From assembly GCF_016587435.1 (NCBI RefSeq), contig NZ_BNJJ01000002.1, forward strand, positions 1 to 64,000: a stretch of 64,000 nucleotides of DNA. Direction: 5' to 3'. Below, one piece after another: positions 17,298 to 26,733 of the stretch. Source of the stretch: Dictyobacter formicarum (GTDB lineage Bacteria > Chloroflexota > Ktedonobacteria > Ktedonobacterales > Ktedonobacteraceae). Every line of letters starts with the position of its first letter. Position 1 is the first letter of the stretch. Under the pieces are notes generated by a model that was given only the letters and a program-made list of their open reading frames with translations, had not been told where the DNA came from and searched no databases. The position numbers and the translations under genes are program-made.

Positions 17298-19892
17298 TCA
17301 AGTGTGAGCTTTTGTCTGTTTCCCTGGGGATTCGATCAGCAACTGCTGAAGTGCCGTCTGCCTCACAATGGTCTGGTTGTTCCTGACAGCCAGTGCCAAC
17401 GCTTTTCTGCTCCCCACAAATACCACGAACTGTTTGCCTCTGGTGAGTCCTGTGTAGATGAGGTTGCGAAAGAGCATGGTAAAGTGCTGGGTCGTGATAG
17501 GGAGAATCACTGCGGGAAATTCACTGCCCTGACTTTTATGGATCGTGATTGCATACGCCAACTCGATTTCTGAGAGGGCTTCTTTGGCAAAGGTGACGGA
17601 TTTGGTCTCACCGCCGAGGGGAAAGGCCACCGTCATCTGTATGTCTTCATTGTCAATAGCAGTGATCATACCGATATCGCCATTAAACACTTGCAAGTCA
17701 TAATTATTGCGCTTCTGGATAATTCTATCTCCCACCCGAAAGATCCGCTCGCCCAAGCGCAGCTGCGCAATCCCAGGGCGAGGAGGATTGACAGCCTCCT
17801 GCATGCGTTTGTTGAGGGCAATGGTTCCCAGGCTACCCTTTGTCATGGGAGAAAGAATTTGGATTTCCGCGCCTTTGCCAAGATAGTGGGGAATGGTGTG
17901 ACTATACAGCCTGGTAATGGTCTCTGAGGCATTCATCCCATAGTGCAAGGTAGAGTGATGGGGGATCTTTTTGAGCACTGCCTCTAGCTCCTCGATGTGG
18001 GTAGTGGTAGCCGCTAAGGTTGCAATATCAACATGCCGGAATTTGTCAGGAATGACAAACAGGTATTCCTCGTCAGAGACGTGTTCGCCCTGGTTGTCTG
18101 CCTTGAGGGGAGGAGTGCTATTAGGAGTGCTATTGGGACCATTCGCATCCTTGTCAGCGTTGTTGGCAGTACCAGGAGCACCTGATGCCCCATTCCCTCT
18201 GGTTATCAGCGTTTTGACACGCTTAATAAAATGCAGTTGTTCCTGGGTCGCTTCTTCTGAATCAAGGAAGAGGCAATCAATCTGCTTCCAGGCATCGCGC
18301 TTCTCAAGAGGTGAGACAATCCGGGGCATCACCCCTTTGTTGATCTCATGGGCAGAGCGGATAATCGAGGACTGCTCTGCCTGCCGGAAGATTTTGGTCA
18401 ATCTGAAACAGACCACGGTCTGTGACTGGATCAGATCGTGAAATACATTGCCTGCGCCAACAGCGGGCAACTGGTCAGGGTCGCCAATAAGGAGCACCTG
18501 TGTGAGAGGGGAGACAGCCCGCAGCAAGGCCGCTGCCAGGTGGACATCCAGCATCGAAGACTCATCAATAATGAGCACATCGGTAGCCAGCGGGTCTTGC
18601 TCATTTTTCTTAAAGCCGCCGATTGCAGGTTGCCACTCCAACAAGCGGTGAATAGTCTTGGCCTCTTGCCCAATGACTTCTGTCATGCGCTGGGCAGCTC
18701 GTCCGGTCGGTGCTGCCAGAAGCACCTGCTTTTTCATCGCGAGCAGCAGCCTGACCAGCACTCGTGTGGTGGTGGTTTTTCCTACTCCGGGACCACCAGT
18801 GAGCAGCGAGAAGCCCTGCTGGACCATCCCTGTGATGGACTGTTGCTGTTCCTCGCTGAGGGCAATGGCTTGGTGTTCGCAGAACCGCGTGATCCACCTG
18901 CTCACCCGATCCTCCTCCACAGGGATGGTCTTTTTTGCCAGGTCTTTCACTTTTTTGGCAATGTATGTTTCATCAAAATAAATGGAGGGTGCGTAGTAGC
19001 AGGTGATTGGTGATGCCTCCTGCGCTGGTGCGCCAGGTGCCTGCGACAGGACCCGCATCTTGACTTTGTTTTCAGCGGCCAAGGTGGCAAGCAGTGCTTC
19101 TGTTCGGCTGTCAAGTGAGATCGACAACAGATCATTGACCGCTTTGACAATCTGCTCGCGGGTTAAATAGCAATGGCCTTCTTCCCGGCTATTATCCAGC
19201 ACATGGTCAATGGCCGCCTGAATGCGCTGGTCTGACGCTTCACCCAAGCCCATGTTCCGGGCAATCGTGTCCGCCGAGAAAAAACCAATGCCATAAATAT
19301 CTTCTGCCAGTTGATAGGGGTTTTCTGAGACAATGGCAATCGCCTCTTTGCCATAGGTTTTATAAATCTTGGTCGCGAACAGCGTGCTGATATCGTACTG
19401 TTGCAGAAAGAGCATCACGTCTTTAATATCTTTGTGCTCTTCCCAAGCGCGCGCAATCATCTCCAGCTTTTTGGTGCCAATGTTGGGCACCTCATCTAAG
19501 CGTTCTATCTGGGTATCAAAGACCTCCAGGGTCTCTTTGCCAAAATACGTGACAATGGCTTTTGCCGTAGCAGGGCCTACCCCTTTAATGAGTCCAGAGC
19601 CCAAGTATTTTTGCAAGGCATTGGCTGTGGCCGGTTTTTTCTCCACCGCTCTTACCGCTTTGAATTGGTCGCCAAACTTTGGGTGGTGGGTCCAGTTGCC
19701 GTAAAAGTCCATGGTCGCGCCAGCGAACACTTTGGACTGATGCAGCGTGACCGCCACTTCCTCCAGCGGTCTGTCAAACGGGCTGATTTTCAGGACGGTC
19801 CAGCCGGTCTCCACACTATGAAAGGTGATCCGTTTGACAATGCCGGAAATTTTTTCAAGCGTATTCTGTTGGGTAAAGACAGATGATGCCAT
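17298..19892 (-). CDS. recD2: ATP-dependent RecD2-type DNA helicase (SF1B)
   Basis: This 864-residue protein has the full RecD2 layout. An N-terminal OB-like domain (ISGIVKRITFHSVETGWTVL) is followed by tandem helix-hairpin-helix repeats (SGLIKGVGPATAKAIVTYFG, VPNIGTKKLEMIARAW) and two RecA-like motor domains with Walker A GGPGVGKTTTT near residue 366, DESSMLD (motif II) and the closing motifs YAITIHKSQGSEF and YTGLTRGK. RecD2 unwinds DNA 5'-3' without RecBC and is linked to mismatch and replication-fork repair. An Asn/Gly/Pro-rich insert lies at about residues 570-600. The ATG at 19892 was chosen over in-frame starts up to 20042 because homology begins just after it; AGGAGG lies 14 nt upstream. 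Confidence 0.9.
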   Translation of the reverse strand: MASSVFTQQNTLEKISGIVKRITFHSVETGWTVLKISPFDRPLEEVAVTLHQSKVFAGATMDFYGNWTHHPKFGDQFKAVRAVEKKPATANALQKYLGSGLIKGVGPATAKAIVTYFGKETLEVFDTQIERLDEVPNIGTKKLEMIARAWEEHKDIKDVMLFLQQYDISTLFATKIYKTYGKEAIAIVSENPYQLAEDIYGIGFFSADTIARNMGLGEASDQRIQAAIDHVLDNSREEGHCYLTREQIVKAVNDLLSISLDSRTEALLATLAAENKVKMRVLSQAPGAPAQEASPITCYYAPSIYFDETYIAKKVKDLAKKTIPVEEDRVSRWITRFCEHQAIALSEEQQQSITGMVQQGFSLLTGGPGVGKTTTTRVLVRLLLAMKKQVLLAAPTGRAAQRMTEVIGQEAKTIHRLLEWQPAIGGFKKNEQDPLATDVLIIDESSMLDVHLAAALLRAVSPLTQVLLIGDPDQLPAVGAGNVFHDLIQSQTVVCFRLTKIFRQAEQSSIIRSAHEINKGVMPRIVSPLEKRDAWKQIDCLFLDSEEATQEQLHFIKRVKTLITRGNGASGAPGTANNADKDANGPNSTPNSTPPLKADNQGEHVSDEEYLFVIPDKFRHVDIATLAATTTHIEELEAVLKKIPHHSTLHYGMNASETITRLYSHTIPHYLGKGAEIQILSPMTKGSLGTIALNKRMQEAVNPPRPGIAQLRLGERIFRVGDRIIQKRNNYDLQVFNGDIGMITAIDNEDIQMTVAFPLGGETKSVTFAKEALSEIELAYAITIHKSQGSEFPAVILPITTQHFTMLFRNLIYTGLTRGKQFVVFVGSRKALALAVRNNQTIVRQTALQQLLIESPGKQTKAHT

Positions 19893-19976
19893 ACACGCTG
19901 TTTCATCCTCCTGCTCATGTAGAAGCATTGTAGCACAGGCGAGAACGACTCTGAGCAGCAAACTTGGTACCATGAG

Positions 19977-20961
19977 GGTTCTGTCAGAACTGAGAACACC
20001 AAGGTGCGCAAGACCTTCAACGTTTCTCAGAACCATGAGCAAAACGATGCGACTGCACCCATCAGTCCTTGCAAAGCGGCCAGTCGCTCACAGAATATCC
20101 GTCGTTGTTGGGCCAGCGGTAGTGTTTCCCTTGTTGGAGAACGATAACGGAAATACTGACGTCATTCATCAAAGGCACGGCAGAAACGGGCTGCCGATTC
20201 AAAGCTTTCGAAACCACGCATCGGATACTAGCGTTGTTTGATGCCTCGGTGGTCTTGTTCGAGATGGTTGTTGAGATACACATTGGTCCGATGCACCACA
20301 TCATTTCCCATGATCTCGCGTATGGCACGCGGATAAGAGCGATGTCCGTCTGTGGTGACCGTCTCTGGAGTATGACCGACTACCGCGACGGCTTGCGTAA
20401 AGAACGGTTTGGCAGCATCCATGTTCCTCTTTTCACTCAGCCGTGAATCAACCAGATTGCCAGCTCGATCAATGGCCCGAGAGAGATAGCACCACTTCCC
20501 ATGCACTTTGACATAGGTTTCATCGACATACCACGAGGTTCCTACTTGGCCTCGCCGTTTGGTCCGCAAGTGGTCCGCGATCAAGGGAGCAAACCGCTCT
20601 TCCCAGTCTCGAACCGTTTCATGCGTCAACACAAAGCCGCGCTCTAAAAATAACTCGGTGACATTCCGCAAGCTCAGTGTGTAGCGCAATCGCCACAAGA
20701 CCACAAGCAGGACGATGTCCGTGGGAAATGCTAGATAGTTGAATGGGGTACCAGTTCGTTCGTTAAAGCTATGGTGACACTGAGAGCAAAAGAACGTTGC
20801 GTAGCCCAGTTTGGTTTTCTTCGCTTGCTTCTTGGTCGTGGCGGCAGCACAATAGGGGCAGTTCATCGGTCAACACTCCTGTTCCATCCTGTTTTCATGG
20901 GATGAGCATAGCAGAAGTGTGAGTGCTCTGCCAAGAGGATGGTTTGAGTTCTGACAGAACC
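19977..20961 (-). mobile_element. IS6-family insertion sequence
   Basis: GGTTCTGTCAGAACT at 19977-19991 is inverted at 20947-20961 and brackets one IS6 transposase gene. The 985-bp length is slightly long for the family. No flanking target duplication is visible. Confidence 0.8.
20027..20866 (-). pseudogene. IS6-family transposase with two in-frame stops
   Basis: The frame starts MNCPYCAAATTKK with a two-Cys zinc finger (CPYC...CSQC). It continues through the helix-turn-helix and the DDE core: SWYVDETYVKVHGKW (Asp), VTTDGHRSYPRAI (Asp) and NNHLEQDHRGIKQR (Glu). A TAG at 20228-20230 stands where the related copy at 57102-57712 has Tyr (KQR-Y-YPMRG). A TGA at 20162-20164 follows in the same frame. 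Conserved sequence continues in frame past both stops (YPMRGFESFESAARFC, LPLAQQRRIFCERL) to a natural stop at 20027. The 212-residue upstream part contains all catalytic residues, so activity is not excluded but is doubtful. Confidence 0.8.
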
Positions 20962-21004
20962 GAGGAAGGGTACGGAATATGTACGCATCACTCACACTAG
21001 TGGG

Positions 21005-21895
21005 TCACTTGCTAGATCCAGTGGCATTGCTGGCCGGTTTGTAATAGCGCACCGAACGAATGCGCCGTGGCACCACGTATTGAGATGTTGCTCCTGACCC
21101 GCCTTGCCGATGACGACGCGCATAGGCACGGTCGCGACGAGCATGCCGTTTGCCTCCCCAGATGAAAGGGGTCGGATGACGATTCCATCCCTCGATGGTG
21201 TCCCGGAGCCAATCTTTGAGAATTTCGACATCATAGACATGATGCCCCTCCAGTGCCCGCCGGATAATGATCCGTTGCACAGACTCAGCCATGTTGAGCC
21301 AGGATCCAGCACACGGGGTATACAACAGTCCAATGCCGCGTTCATGGCACCAGCTCACCAAATCGCGACTGTAATGACCGGCTAAATTGTCTAAAATGAG
21401 CAACATGCGCAAAGGAGGTAAGAACCGATCTAGTTGTTCGGCAGCAGGAAAGGGGTCCCAATCTTGCCAGCGTCTTCCTTCTGGAACCGCCTCTGGAACT
21501 GGAGGACACTCTTTGAGAAGAGCCTCCAATTCTTCCTTGAGCCAGGGATGCAAGATGGCATTGGTACTTTGATCAACTGGTTTGGCTCGCAGTTCCCCCG
21601 TAGCTGGCCGAAACAAGGTCAAGAATTTGCAGGTCTTCCCGCGGATATATTGATGGTCCTGTCGCCCTGGTTCTCCCTCTGGCTGCCAGGCGAAGCCGGG
21701 GTGAGGAATGGTCTGATACGGACCTGCCTCGTCTTCACACCACAAGGGGAGACCCACACGTTCGGCCAGCACGTAGGCACGCTCAATCACCGTTTTTTTT
21801 CCTGGGTGTAGGGGTCTTCGCTCTGATACACCGTCCCGTCTTTCCCTTTCTTGAGGGTTCTTCCCGTATGGCACCAAGTGCGATCTTTCTGCCAA
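21005..21895 (-). CDS. IS630 transposase, downstream frame (DDE catalytic part)
   Basis: This frame carries the catalytic core of IS630 transposase: LWCEDEAGPYQ (first Asp), MLLILDNLAGHYS (second Asp) and SWLNMAESVQRII (Glu, spaced as in the DDE_3 family). Its first 35 residues or so overlap the upstream frame at 21787-21895, and protein similarity begins at GKKTVIERAYVLAERVGLP, just after the A-run. It is therefore translated as the second half of a frameshift fusion of about 480 residues, not from its own start. It ends 9 nt inside the element's left end. Confidence 0.85.
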   Translation of the reverse strand: MAERSHLVPYGKNPQERERRDGVSERRPLHPGKKTVIERAYVLAERVGLPLWCEDEAGPYQTIPHPGFAWQPEGEPGRQDHQYIRGKTCKFLTLFRPATGELRAKPVDQSTNAILHPWLKEELEALLKECPPVPEAVPEGRRWQDWDPFPAAEQLDRFLPPLRMLLILDNLAGHYSRDLVSWCHERGIGLLYTPCAGSWLNMAESVQRIIIRRALEGHHVYDVEILKDWLRDTIEGWNRHPTPFIWGGKRHARRDRAYARRHRQGGSGATSQYVVPRRIRSVRYYKPASNATGSSK

Positions 21896-22347
21896 CTGTA
21901 GCCCGCCTCGTGCAAGGTATGCAGGATCGTAAAGGTACTCACCTTCGGAAGCCCATCGCTGGCTTGGCGCAGGGCGCGTTGCAAGAGTGTGAGGGACCAG
22001 GTGGCTGTTGCATCTTCCTTGCGATTAGGCGTGCGGCGTGCCTCCTGCTCAATCCGTGCTCGTTCCACTGGCCCATAGGTTCGAGGGGCTCCCGATCGGG
22101 GCAAATCATCGAGCGCCGCCAACCCCATTAGATTGAAGCGCCTGGTCAGCCGTGTGACTGGGTCGTGGCTTTTCCATCCAACCAGGCGCGCCGCCTCGCT
22201 CAAGCTCTTCCCCTCTGCAACGGCTACGAGCGCGACGGCTCGCTGGTGACGGTTACGCGATTCACTTGAGGCTCTGCTCACACGCTGAAGTTCTTTGGCT
22301 TCTTCTTCCGAAAACAGCCGCAGGGGTTGTGATGCTCGACGGGACAT
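21787..22347 (-). CDS. IS630 transposase, upstream frame (DNA-binding part)
   Basis: This 186-residue frame holds the N-terminal half of an IS630 transposase: two helix-turn-helix segments (LSEAARLVGWKSHDPVTRLT; VSTFTILHTLHEAGYSWQKD) that bind the terminal repeats. The start at 22347 is preceded by AAGGAG; an in-frame ATG at 22380 is less likely. It ends in QEKKR at a run of seven A (minus strand, near 21792-21799). The downstream frame is entered by a -1 shift at GGAAAAAAACGG, the usual way IS630-type elements make the full transposase. Both frames look undamaged, so this copy may be functional. Confidence 0.82.
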   Translation of the reverse strand: MSRRASQPLRLFSEEEAKELQRVSRASSESRNRHQRAVALVAVAEGKSLSEAARLVGWKSHDPVTRLTRRFNLMGLAALDDLPRSGAPRTYGPVERARIEQEARRTPNRKEDATATWSLTLLQRALRQASDGLPKVSTFTILHTLHEAGYSWQKDRTWCHTGRTLKKGKDGTVYQSEDPYTQEKKR

Positions 22348-22475
22348 GGCTGGTCTCCTTCCAGACTTTTTGTTGAGCATCGCACATTCCTACAGCAGTT
22401 GGCAAGTGACCCACTAGGTCGTTGTGCTCAAGAACTGTGTCATTGTACCATAGGGACACGTCTTCATCTATACAG

Positions 22476-22907
22476 TCAGTGTTCTTCCAGGAACCTTTTT
22501 GGGGCTTGTTTCCATTCCAGCAGGTGCTGTTCAAAAACAGCTCTGGCTTGCGCAGTACCCACTTCTGGCATATGCATGTCAATCAGGGTAAATGCCTCTT
22601 CAATCAGAGTATGAAGCAGTCGGGTTCCTGCCACTGGTTCACTGTTCCACACTTGTTTGAAGCGAAGGGACAATTCTGGAGGAGCGAAAGATAACGCTTC
22701 GATGCGTCGATCTATCCACTTGAACCCAGGATGATACAGATGATTGAGGCCGAAGAGCAAGGTCAAGATGCGTTTCTGAGCAAAACTGTAGGACTCATAG
22801 AGTGGCAAGAGATCTTGACGTGCCGCAAAGACCTCTCGTATCCAGGCAGCGCTGAAGCCAAGGTTGGCACGAATCACTGCCTGAGCAAGTTCATGGGGGT
22901 ACGTTTT
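22476..22907 (-). pseudogene. Nucleotidyltransferase-family gene, 3' part (split by IS4)
   Basis: This minus-strand frame resumes at KTYPHELAQAVIRANLGFS immediately after the IS4 insertion and runs to the stop at 22476 (about 140 codons). It is helical and hydrophilic (FAQKRILTLLFGLNHLYHP, FKWIDRRIEALS). Together with 24251-24717 it makes one gene of about 295 codons. The junction shares the 11-bp duplication that encodes KTYP on both sides. On its own this half has no start codon or promoter. Confidence 0.8.
22897..22907. repeat. Target-site duplication of the IS4 element, copy 1
   Basis: GGGTACGTTTT is identical to 24251-24261 and flanks the IS4 ends exactly. Confidence 0.92.
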
Positions 22908-24250
22908 CTCTCTCCCGGACAGAAAATCTGTTCTAGGAAAGAGAGAGGAAATCCAAGAGCAGCAAAAAGAGGAAAAGGAGAAGACAAGAGAATACGCATT
23001 CATGATCGTCTTATTACAAAAACTCTTTGGAGGACCACCATGAATGCATTCGATCTCGTTATAACGCAATGGACCCGACAAGTCAAGGACCTGTTTCCAG
23101 GATTGCATGCCTATCAACAAGCGGCTCTTGCCTTTTGCGTCCAAGGCGTGGTGCTTTCAGGAACCGCCGTGCTGCAAAAAGTCGCCGAGGCGATCTGGGA
23201 ATACAGCGACCGTGAAACTAAAATGATGAGCCATGAGAAGCGGCTGCAACGCTTTACGGAAAATGAACGCATTGACGTGGACGGCTGTTGGGACCGGTTT
23301 CTCGAGCAGGTGTTGCCCCACTGGAACGGGAAATCGGTGACCCTGGTGTTGGATGTGATGCCCTATACCACTGAGGCGAGCATTGTCTACGTGGGCTTGC
23401 TTGTTTACTCACGCATCTTACCGCTGGCCTGGTGCGTGATGCCCCAACAGCAGCGATGGGAGCAAAGTCAATGGGACCTGGTCAACACGCTCTTTACCCG
23501 CATCCATGGCTGGCTCAAGGGCTCCACCTGTACCGTGCTGGCCGATCGTGGGCTCAGTTGCCTGCCGCTCATTCGGCTCTGTCAGCAGATGGGATGGCAT
23601 TATGTCTTGCGCATCAAACAGCAAGAGTGGTTCCGCAGAAAACTTCGTCACGCCTATCAGGGCTGGCAACGCTGTCACCACAGCGTCAAGCAGGCGGGAC
23701 AACAGTGGTATGGGCAAGTCCTGTTGTGGAAAGAACATCAGTTTGCCACCACCTTGAGCCTGTGTTGGGAAGCAGGGTATGAGGAACCGTGGATCCTGAT
23801 CTCGGATCTGCCAGCATCGCATGCACGGGTGACGGACTATGGCAAACGGATGAAGGTGGAAGCCACCTTTCAAGATGACAAGAGTCGAGGCGGTGGCATT
23901 GAATGCAGCCGCTTCACCAAGCGCGATCACCTGCATCGGTGGCTGCTGGTGGTCTTTCTGGCCACCTGGTGGATCGCGCATCTGGGGAGTAGTTGCGTCC
24001 GTCATGGGGATCGAGCACAGGTGGATCGCCCGGATCGACGTGACAAAGGCCTCTTGCGCATCGGTCGCCTGTGGTTCCGGGCGATCCTCAAAAAAGCCCG
24101 GCAGGATCTGACGCCAGAGACGCGCACCCGAGTGATTGCGCAGTTGGCCAATTGTCTGCCATTTTTTCATCGGGGAGGGCGCCTGTGCTTTTCGATTTAC
24201 CATCAATGACGGGTCTTTCTCTTAGAACAGATTTTCTGTCCGGGAGAGAG
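22908..24250 (+). mobile_element. Complete IS4-family insertion sequence
   Basis: The element is 1343 bp long. Its first 28 bp start CTCTCTCCCGGACAGAAAAT and are perfectly inverted at the right end (24223-24250). It is flanked by the 11-bp duplication GGGTACGTTTT. One intact transposase gene fills it, and the insertion breaks a nucleotidyltransferase gene. The intact ends, duplication and gene indicate a fairly recent insertion. Confidence 0.92.
23040..24209 (+). CDS. IS4-family transposase
   Basis: This 389-residue DDE transposase has LVLDVMPYT (first Asp), CTVLADRGLSCLPLI (second Asp) and the IS4 signature Y-(2)-R-(3)-E-(6)-K in YGKRMKVEATFQDDKSRG. The start at 23040 follows GGAGG; an open frame upstream to 22731 crosses the terminal repeat and is not used. 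A Trp/Arg-rich C-terminal segment is typical of the family. It is complete and lies inside intact inverted repeats, so it is probably active. Confidence 0.9.
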   Translation: MNAFDLVITQWTRQVKDLFPGLHAYQQAALAFCVQGVVLSGTAVLQKVAEAIWEYSDRETKMMSHEKRLQRFTENERIDVDGCWDRFLEQVLPHWNGKSVTLVLDVMPYTTEASIVYVGLLVYSRILPLAWCVMPQQQRWEQSQWDLVNTLFTRIHGWLKGSTCTVLADRGLSCLPLIRLCQQMGWHYVLRIKQQEWFRRKLRHAYQGWQRCHHSVKQAGQQWYGQVLLWKEHQFATTLSLCWEAGYEEPWILISDLPASHARVTDYGKRMKVEATFQDDKSRGGGIECSRFTKRDHLHRWLLVVFLATWWIAHLGSSCVRHGDRAQVDRPDRRDKGLLRIGRLWFRAILKKARQDLTPETRTRVIAQLANCLPFFHRGGRLCFSIYHQ

Positions 24251-24261
24251 GGGTACGTTTT
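24251..24261. repeat. Target-site duplication of the IS4 element, copy 2
   Basis: GGGTACGTTTT is identical to 22897-22907, on the right flank of the IS4 element. Confidence 0.92.
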
Positions 24262-24717
24262 TGCTTTGTCCTGCCACTGGGTTAGTAGTGGTGCTCCAAC
24301 GAGAGGCAGGGCAGGAACAATAGCCGAAATCACATACTGTTTGAGGAAGTTCGGATCGTGGTGCTCAAGAACATCGACCAGGAGGCGTTCCATACGCTCA
24401 ATGGTCATATGGCTTACATCGAAGTCTACCCCATCAATGCTGTACAGTTCTGACCAGGTTTGTTTTTCAGGGTGGTACGGCCACATCTCTTTGAGTACTC
24501 CTCCAGCACGCTCAATGATGGCTCTGCGTTCCTCTTCGGTAGGAGCCTCTATCCAGAAGACGCCAAGCTCAATGTCAGAGTAGCGATCAGCCCATCCTCG
24601 TGCCACAGAGCCTCCGATTTCCACGAGCCGTGTCTTGGAGTTCTCACTGTAAAATGGGGCCATCTTTTGAGCCAGGTCATAACGCCAGCGACTCGCTTCG
24701 TTCATATCTTTTCTCAC
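24251..24717 (-). pseudogene. Nucleotidyltransferase-family gene, 5' part (split by IS4)
   Basis: This is the N-terminal half of a protein with a nucleotidyltransferase fold. It has VEIGGSVARGWADRYSDIEL (the GGSxxRG...SDID-type motif that binds the nucleotide and Mg) and GVDFDVSHM, which supplies the third acidic residue. The frame runs ...LLTQWQDKAKTYP and then enters the IS4 end. The remainder is at 22476-22907. Relatives include aminoglycoside nucleotidyltransferase-like and DUF4037-type proteins; the substrate cannot be judged. The start at 24717 overlaps a small upstream ORF (ATGA). Confidence 0.82.
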
Positions 24718-24887
24718 CTTTCTGCCGTATTGGATCTATCGAAATCATCTCTGTCTCGTGACAACCGTACTTCGGCAGCTCCCGCACGTAATCGCCAGGT
24801 CAGTACCTCATCTTGCTGGGCGAGCCAGCGTTCACGCTCTTGATCCGCCGTGCGTTCCACGGTCAGAAGCCGATCAATTGTAACCAT
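24714..24887 (-). CDS. Small unknown protein upstream of the nucleotidyltransferase
   Basis: This 57-residue frame starts MVTIDRLLTVERTADQER and is rich in Arg, Glu and Asp. I do not recognise it. Its stop overlaps the ATG of the downstream nucleotidyltransferase gene (ATGA at 24714-24717), which suggests translational coupling. It could also be the C-terminal relic of a longer gene. The start at 24887 is not certain. Confidence 0.35.
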   Translation of the reverse strand: MVTIDRLLTVERTADQERERWLAQQDEVLTWRLRAGAAEVRLSRDRDDFDRSNTAER

Positions 24888-24932
24888 AGTGCAGTGATGG
24901 AAAACAGAGATACATAGCAAAGCCGTATGCTT

Positions 24933-25511
24933 CTACAAATCAGAAGGGCCAGGAATCCACCCAATCTGTTGAGCCCATTCATCGGCTTGAGCAATGACCT
25001 TCCAGATAAAGGGGCTTTTCGCCTCTGTGTAGGCATGTCGATCCTCAACCCGAGAACACTGCTGTGCCAACTCGATTTTCAACTGAGCATATTGGAAGGC
25101 AATATCTGGGTGAGTTCGTACCTAATCGCGAAAAAGGAGCGCAAACTGTTCACTGAAACTTCCTGATCTCCGAACGTGAATATGGACTCGTGGCAGGCCC
25201 GGAGCCTCACGGAAGTAGCGTTTTGTTCGTTCAGCGTTGTCGGCATGAAAAATATATCCAAGACGCTCCAATGGCTTTCGATAGCCATGAAGTGGCTTAA
25301 AATCAGCCACAGAGATTTGGATATCAATGATTGGTTTGGCTGCCAGCCCAGGAACGGACGTGGAGCCAATATGGTCAATGCGCATGGCAACAGGGCCGAG
25401 AGCCTGTCGTAACGGCTGTGCGAGCATCTGAAACCGATCAGGCCAATTCTCATCATAGGGAACCACCCACACAGGATCACCCGCTTTCATGAACTCAGAC
25501 ATGAGAAACAT
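24933..25511 (-). pseudogene. GrpB family protein with an internal amber codon
   Basis: This gene of about 190 codons encodes a GrpB-type protein (nucleotidyltransferase-fold family, function poorly known). It has WVVPYDENWPDRFQ, DHIGSTSVPGLAAKPIIDIQ (the signature) and HIHVRRSGSFSEQFALLFRD. A TAG at 25122-25124 follows. Beyond it the same frame continues VRTHPDIAFQYAQLKIELAQ and on to a natural stop at 24933. Family members have Tyr where the TAG stands (FRD-Y-xxxHP). It is either a recent nonsense mutation or, less likely, readthrough. The C-terminal third would be lost without readthrough. Confidence 0.82.
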
Positions 25512-25728
25512 CTCCTAGAGAACATCCTTAAGAAACTTATTGGAGGGAGAGTAAGCAAAAAATAACCGGAAAAGGAGAAGGTGCTGGATAGATACTTTAC
25601 CACTTTTTCAGCGTTTCAACAAGAAAGCCTGATCTGTGATCAGGGCTTTTCAGTTCTCGGAGAGGAGATGAAAAAGAAGAGTTTTCCTTGTAGAATACAA
25701 AAAACAACCACCACAAGGAAGACTCTGC

Positions 25729-26733
25729 ATGGACTATACCACACTGAAGCTGGAGACACGAACCCGTGAACTTCCAGAACAAGAAGCTCTGACCAGTTTG
25801 TATGAAGCCCTTCAACGATTACCCGATCCGCGCCGTGCACAAGGAAAACGCTATTCGCTGGCCTTTGTCATCACGATGGTCCTTCTCGCCAAACTCTCAG
25901 GAGCTAAGAACCTCAGCGCGGTGACGGATTGGGCACGCCATCAGAAGGAGGTATTACACCGCTCGTTTGGTGTGTCTCATTCGAGGATGCCCTGTCAGAA
26001 CACCTATCGGTCTGTGCTGACCTGTATCGATGCTCAATGCCTTGATGAGATTCTGGCCGATTTCTTTGGTCGGTGGGAGGCCCAAAGCCGCTGTGGCAAT
26101 GAACCAAGTCGCTTACAGACGCCCCAAGGACAGGCGGATCATCGCCATCTGGCAATCGACGGTAAAACGATCCGTGCCACGACGGATGAACCGTTTCCGG
26201 TGCATCAATTGAGTTGCTATGAGGTCACGACAGGACGGGTGCTCTGGCATCGCAATGTGCAGCAGAAGCAGAATGAGATCAGTGCCCTGGCTCCCCTGCT
26301 GACCACAGCAACCGTCAAAGGACGGATCCTCAGCGCTGACGCCATGCACACCCAGCGAGACTTTTGTGCACGTGTCACGCGTTTGGGGGGCGACTACCTG
26401 CTTGTGGCCAAAGACAATCAGCCCAGTTTGCACGAAGATATTGCCGATCTCTTTGAGGATGCCAAGCCAGATCAACGACGCTGGCAGAGGGCCAAAAGCT
26501 GGGACAAAGGACATGGACGCTTAGAGCATCGAGAGATTGTCTGTAGCCCTGATCTCAACGAGTGGTTTGCTAAGACCTGGGAAGGGATTGAACAGGTGTT
26601 TCGTCTGGAGCGGACGGTCACCACGCTGAAAACAGGAGTGGTCCATCATGAGATTGTATATGGCCTGAGTAGTTTGCGACTGCAAGAAGCTTCGGCTTCC
26701 AAGATCCTCGCGTTAGCAAGAGCACATTAGGGG
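25729..26733 (+). pseudogene. ISAs1 transposase, 5' part
   Basis: The frame starts MDYTTLKLETRTRELPEQEA. It has the ISAs1 N-terminal domain (LPDPRRAQGKRYSLAFVITM), HLAIDGKTIRATTDE (Asp), RILSADAMHTQRDF (Asp) and YLLVAKDNQPSLHED. It ends ALARAH followed by TAG-GGG-ATT-GAA. Other copies read AHWGIENRLH here, so TGG has become TAG just before the insertion point. The missing C-terminal part lies at 28636-28853. Confidence 0.88.

Larger units (their letters stand above)
20997..22417 (-). mobile_element. IS630-family insertion sequence
   Basis: CTAGTGGGTCACTTGC (20997-21012) is perfectly inverted at 22402-22417. It encloses two overlapping transposase frames. IS630 elements insert at TA, and both ends carry TA within CTAG. 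Confidence 0.88.
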
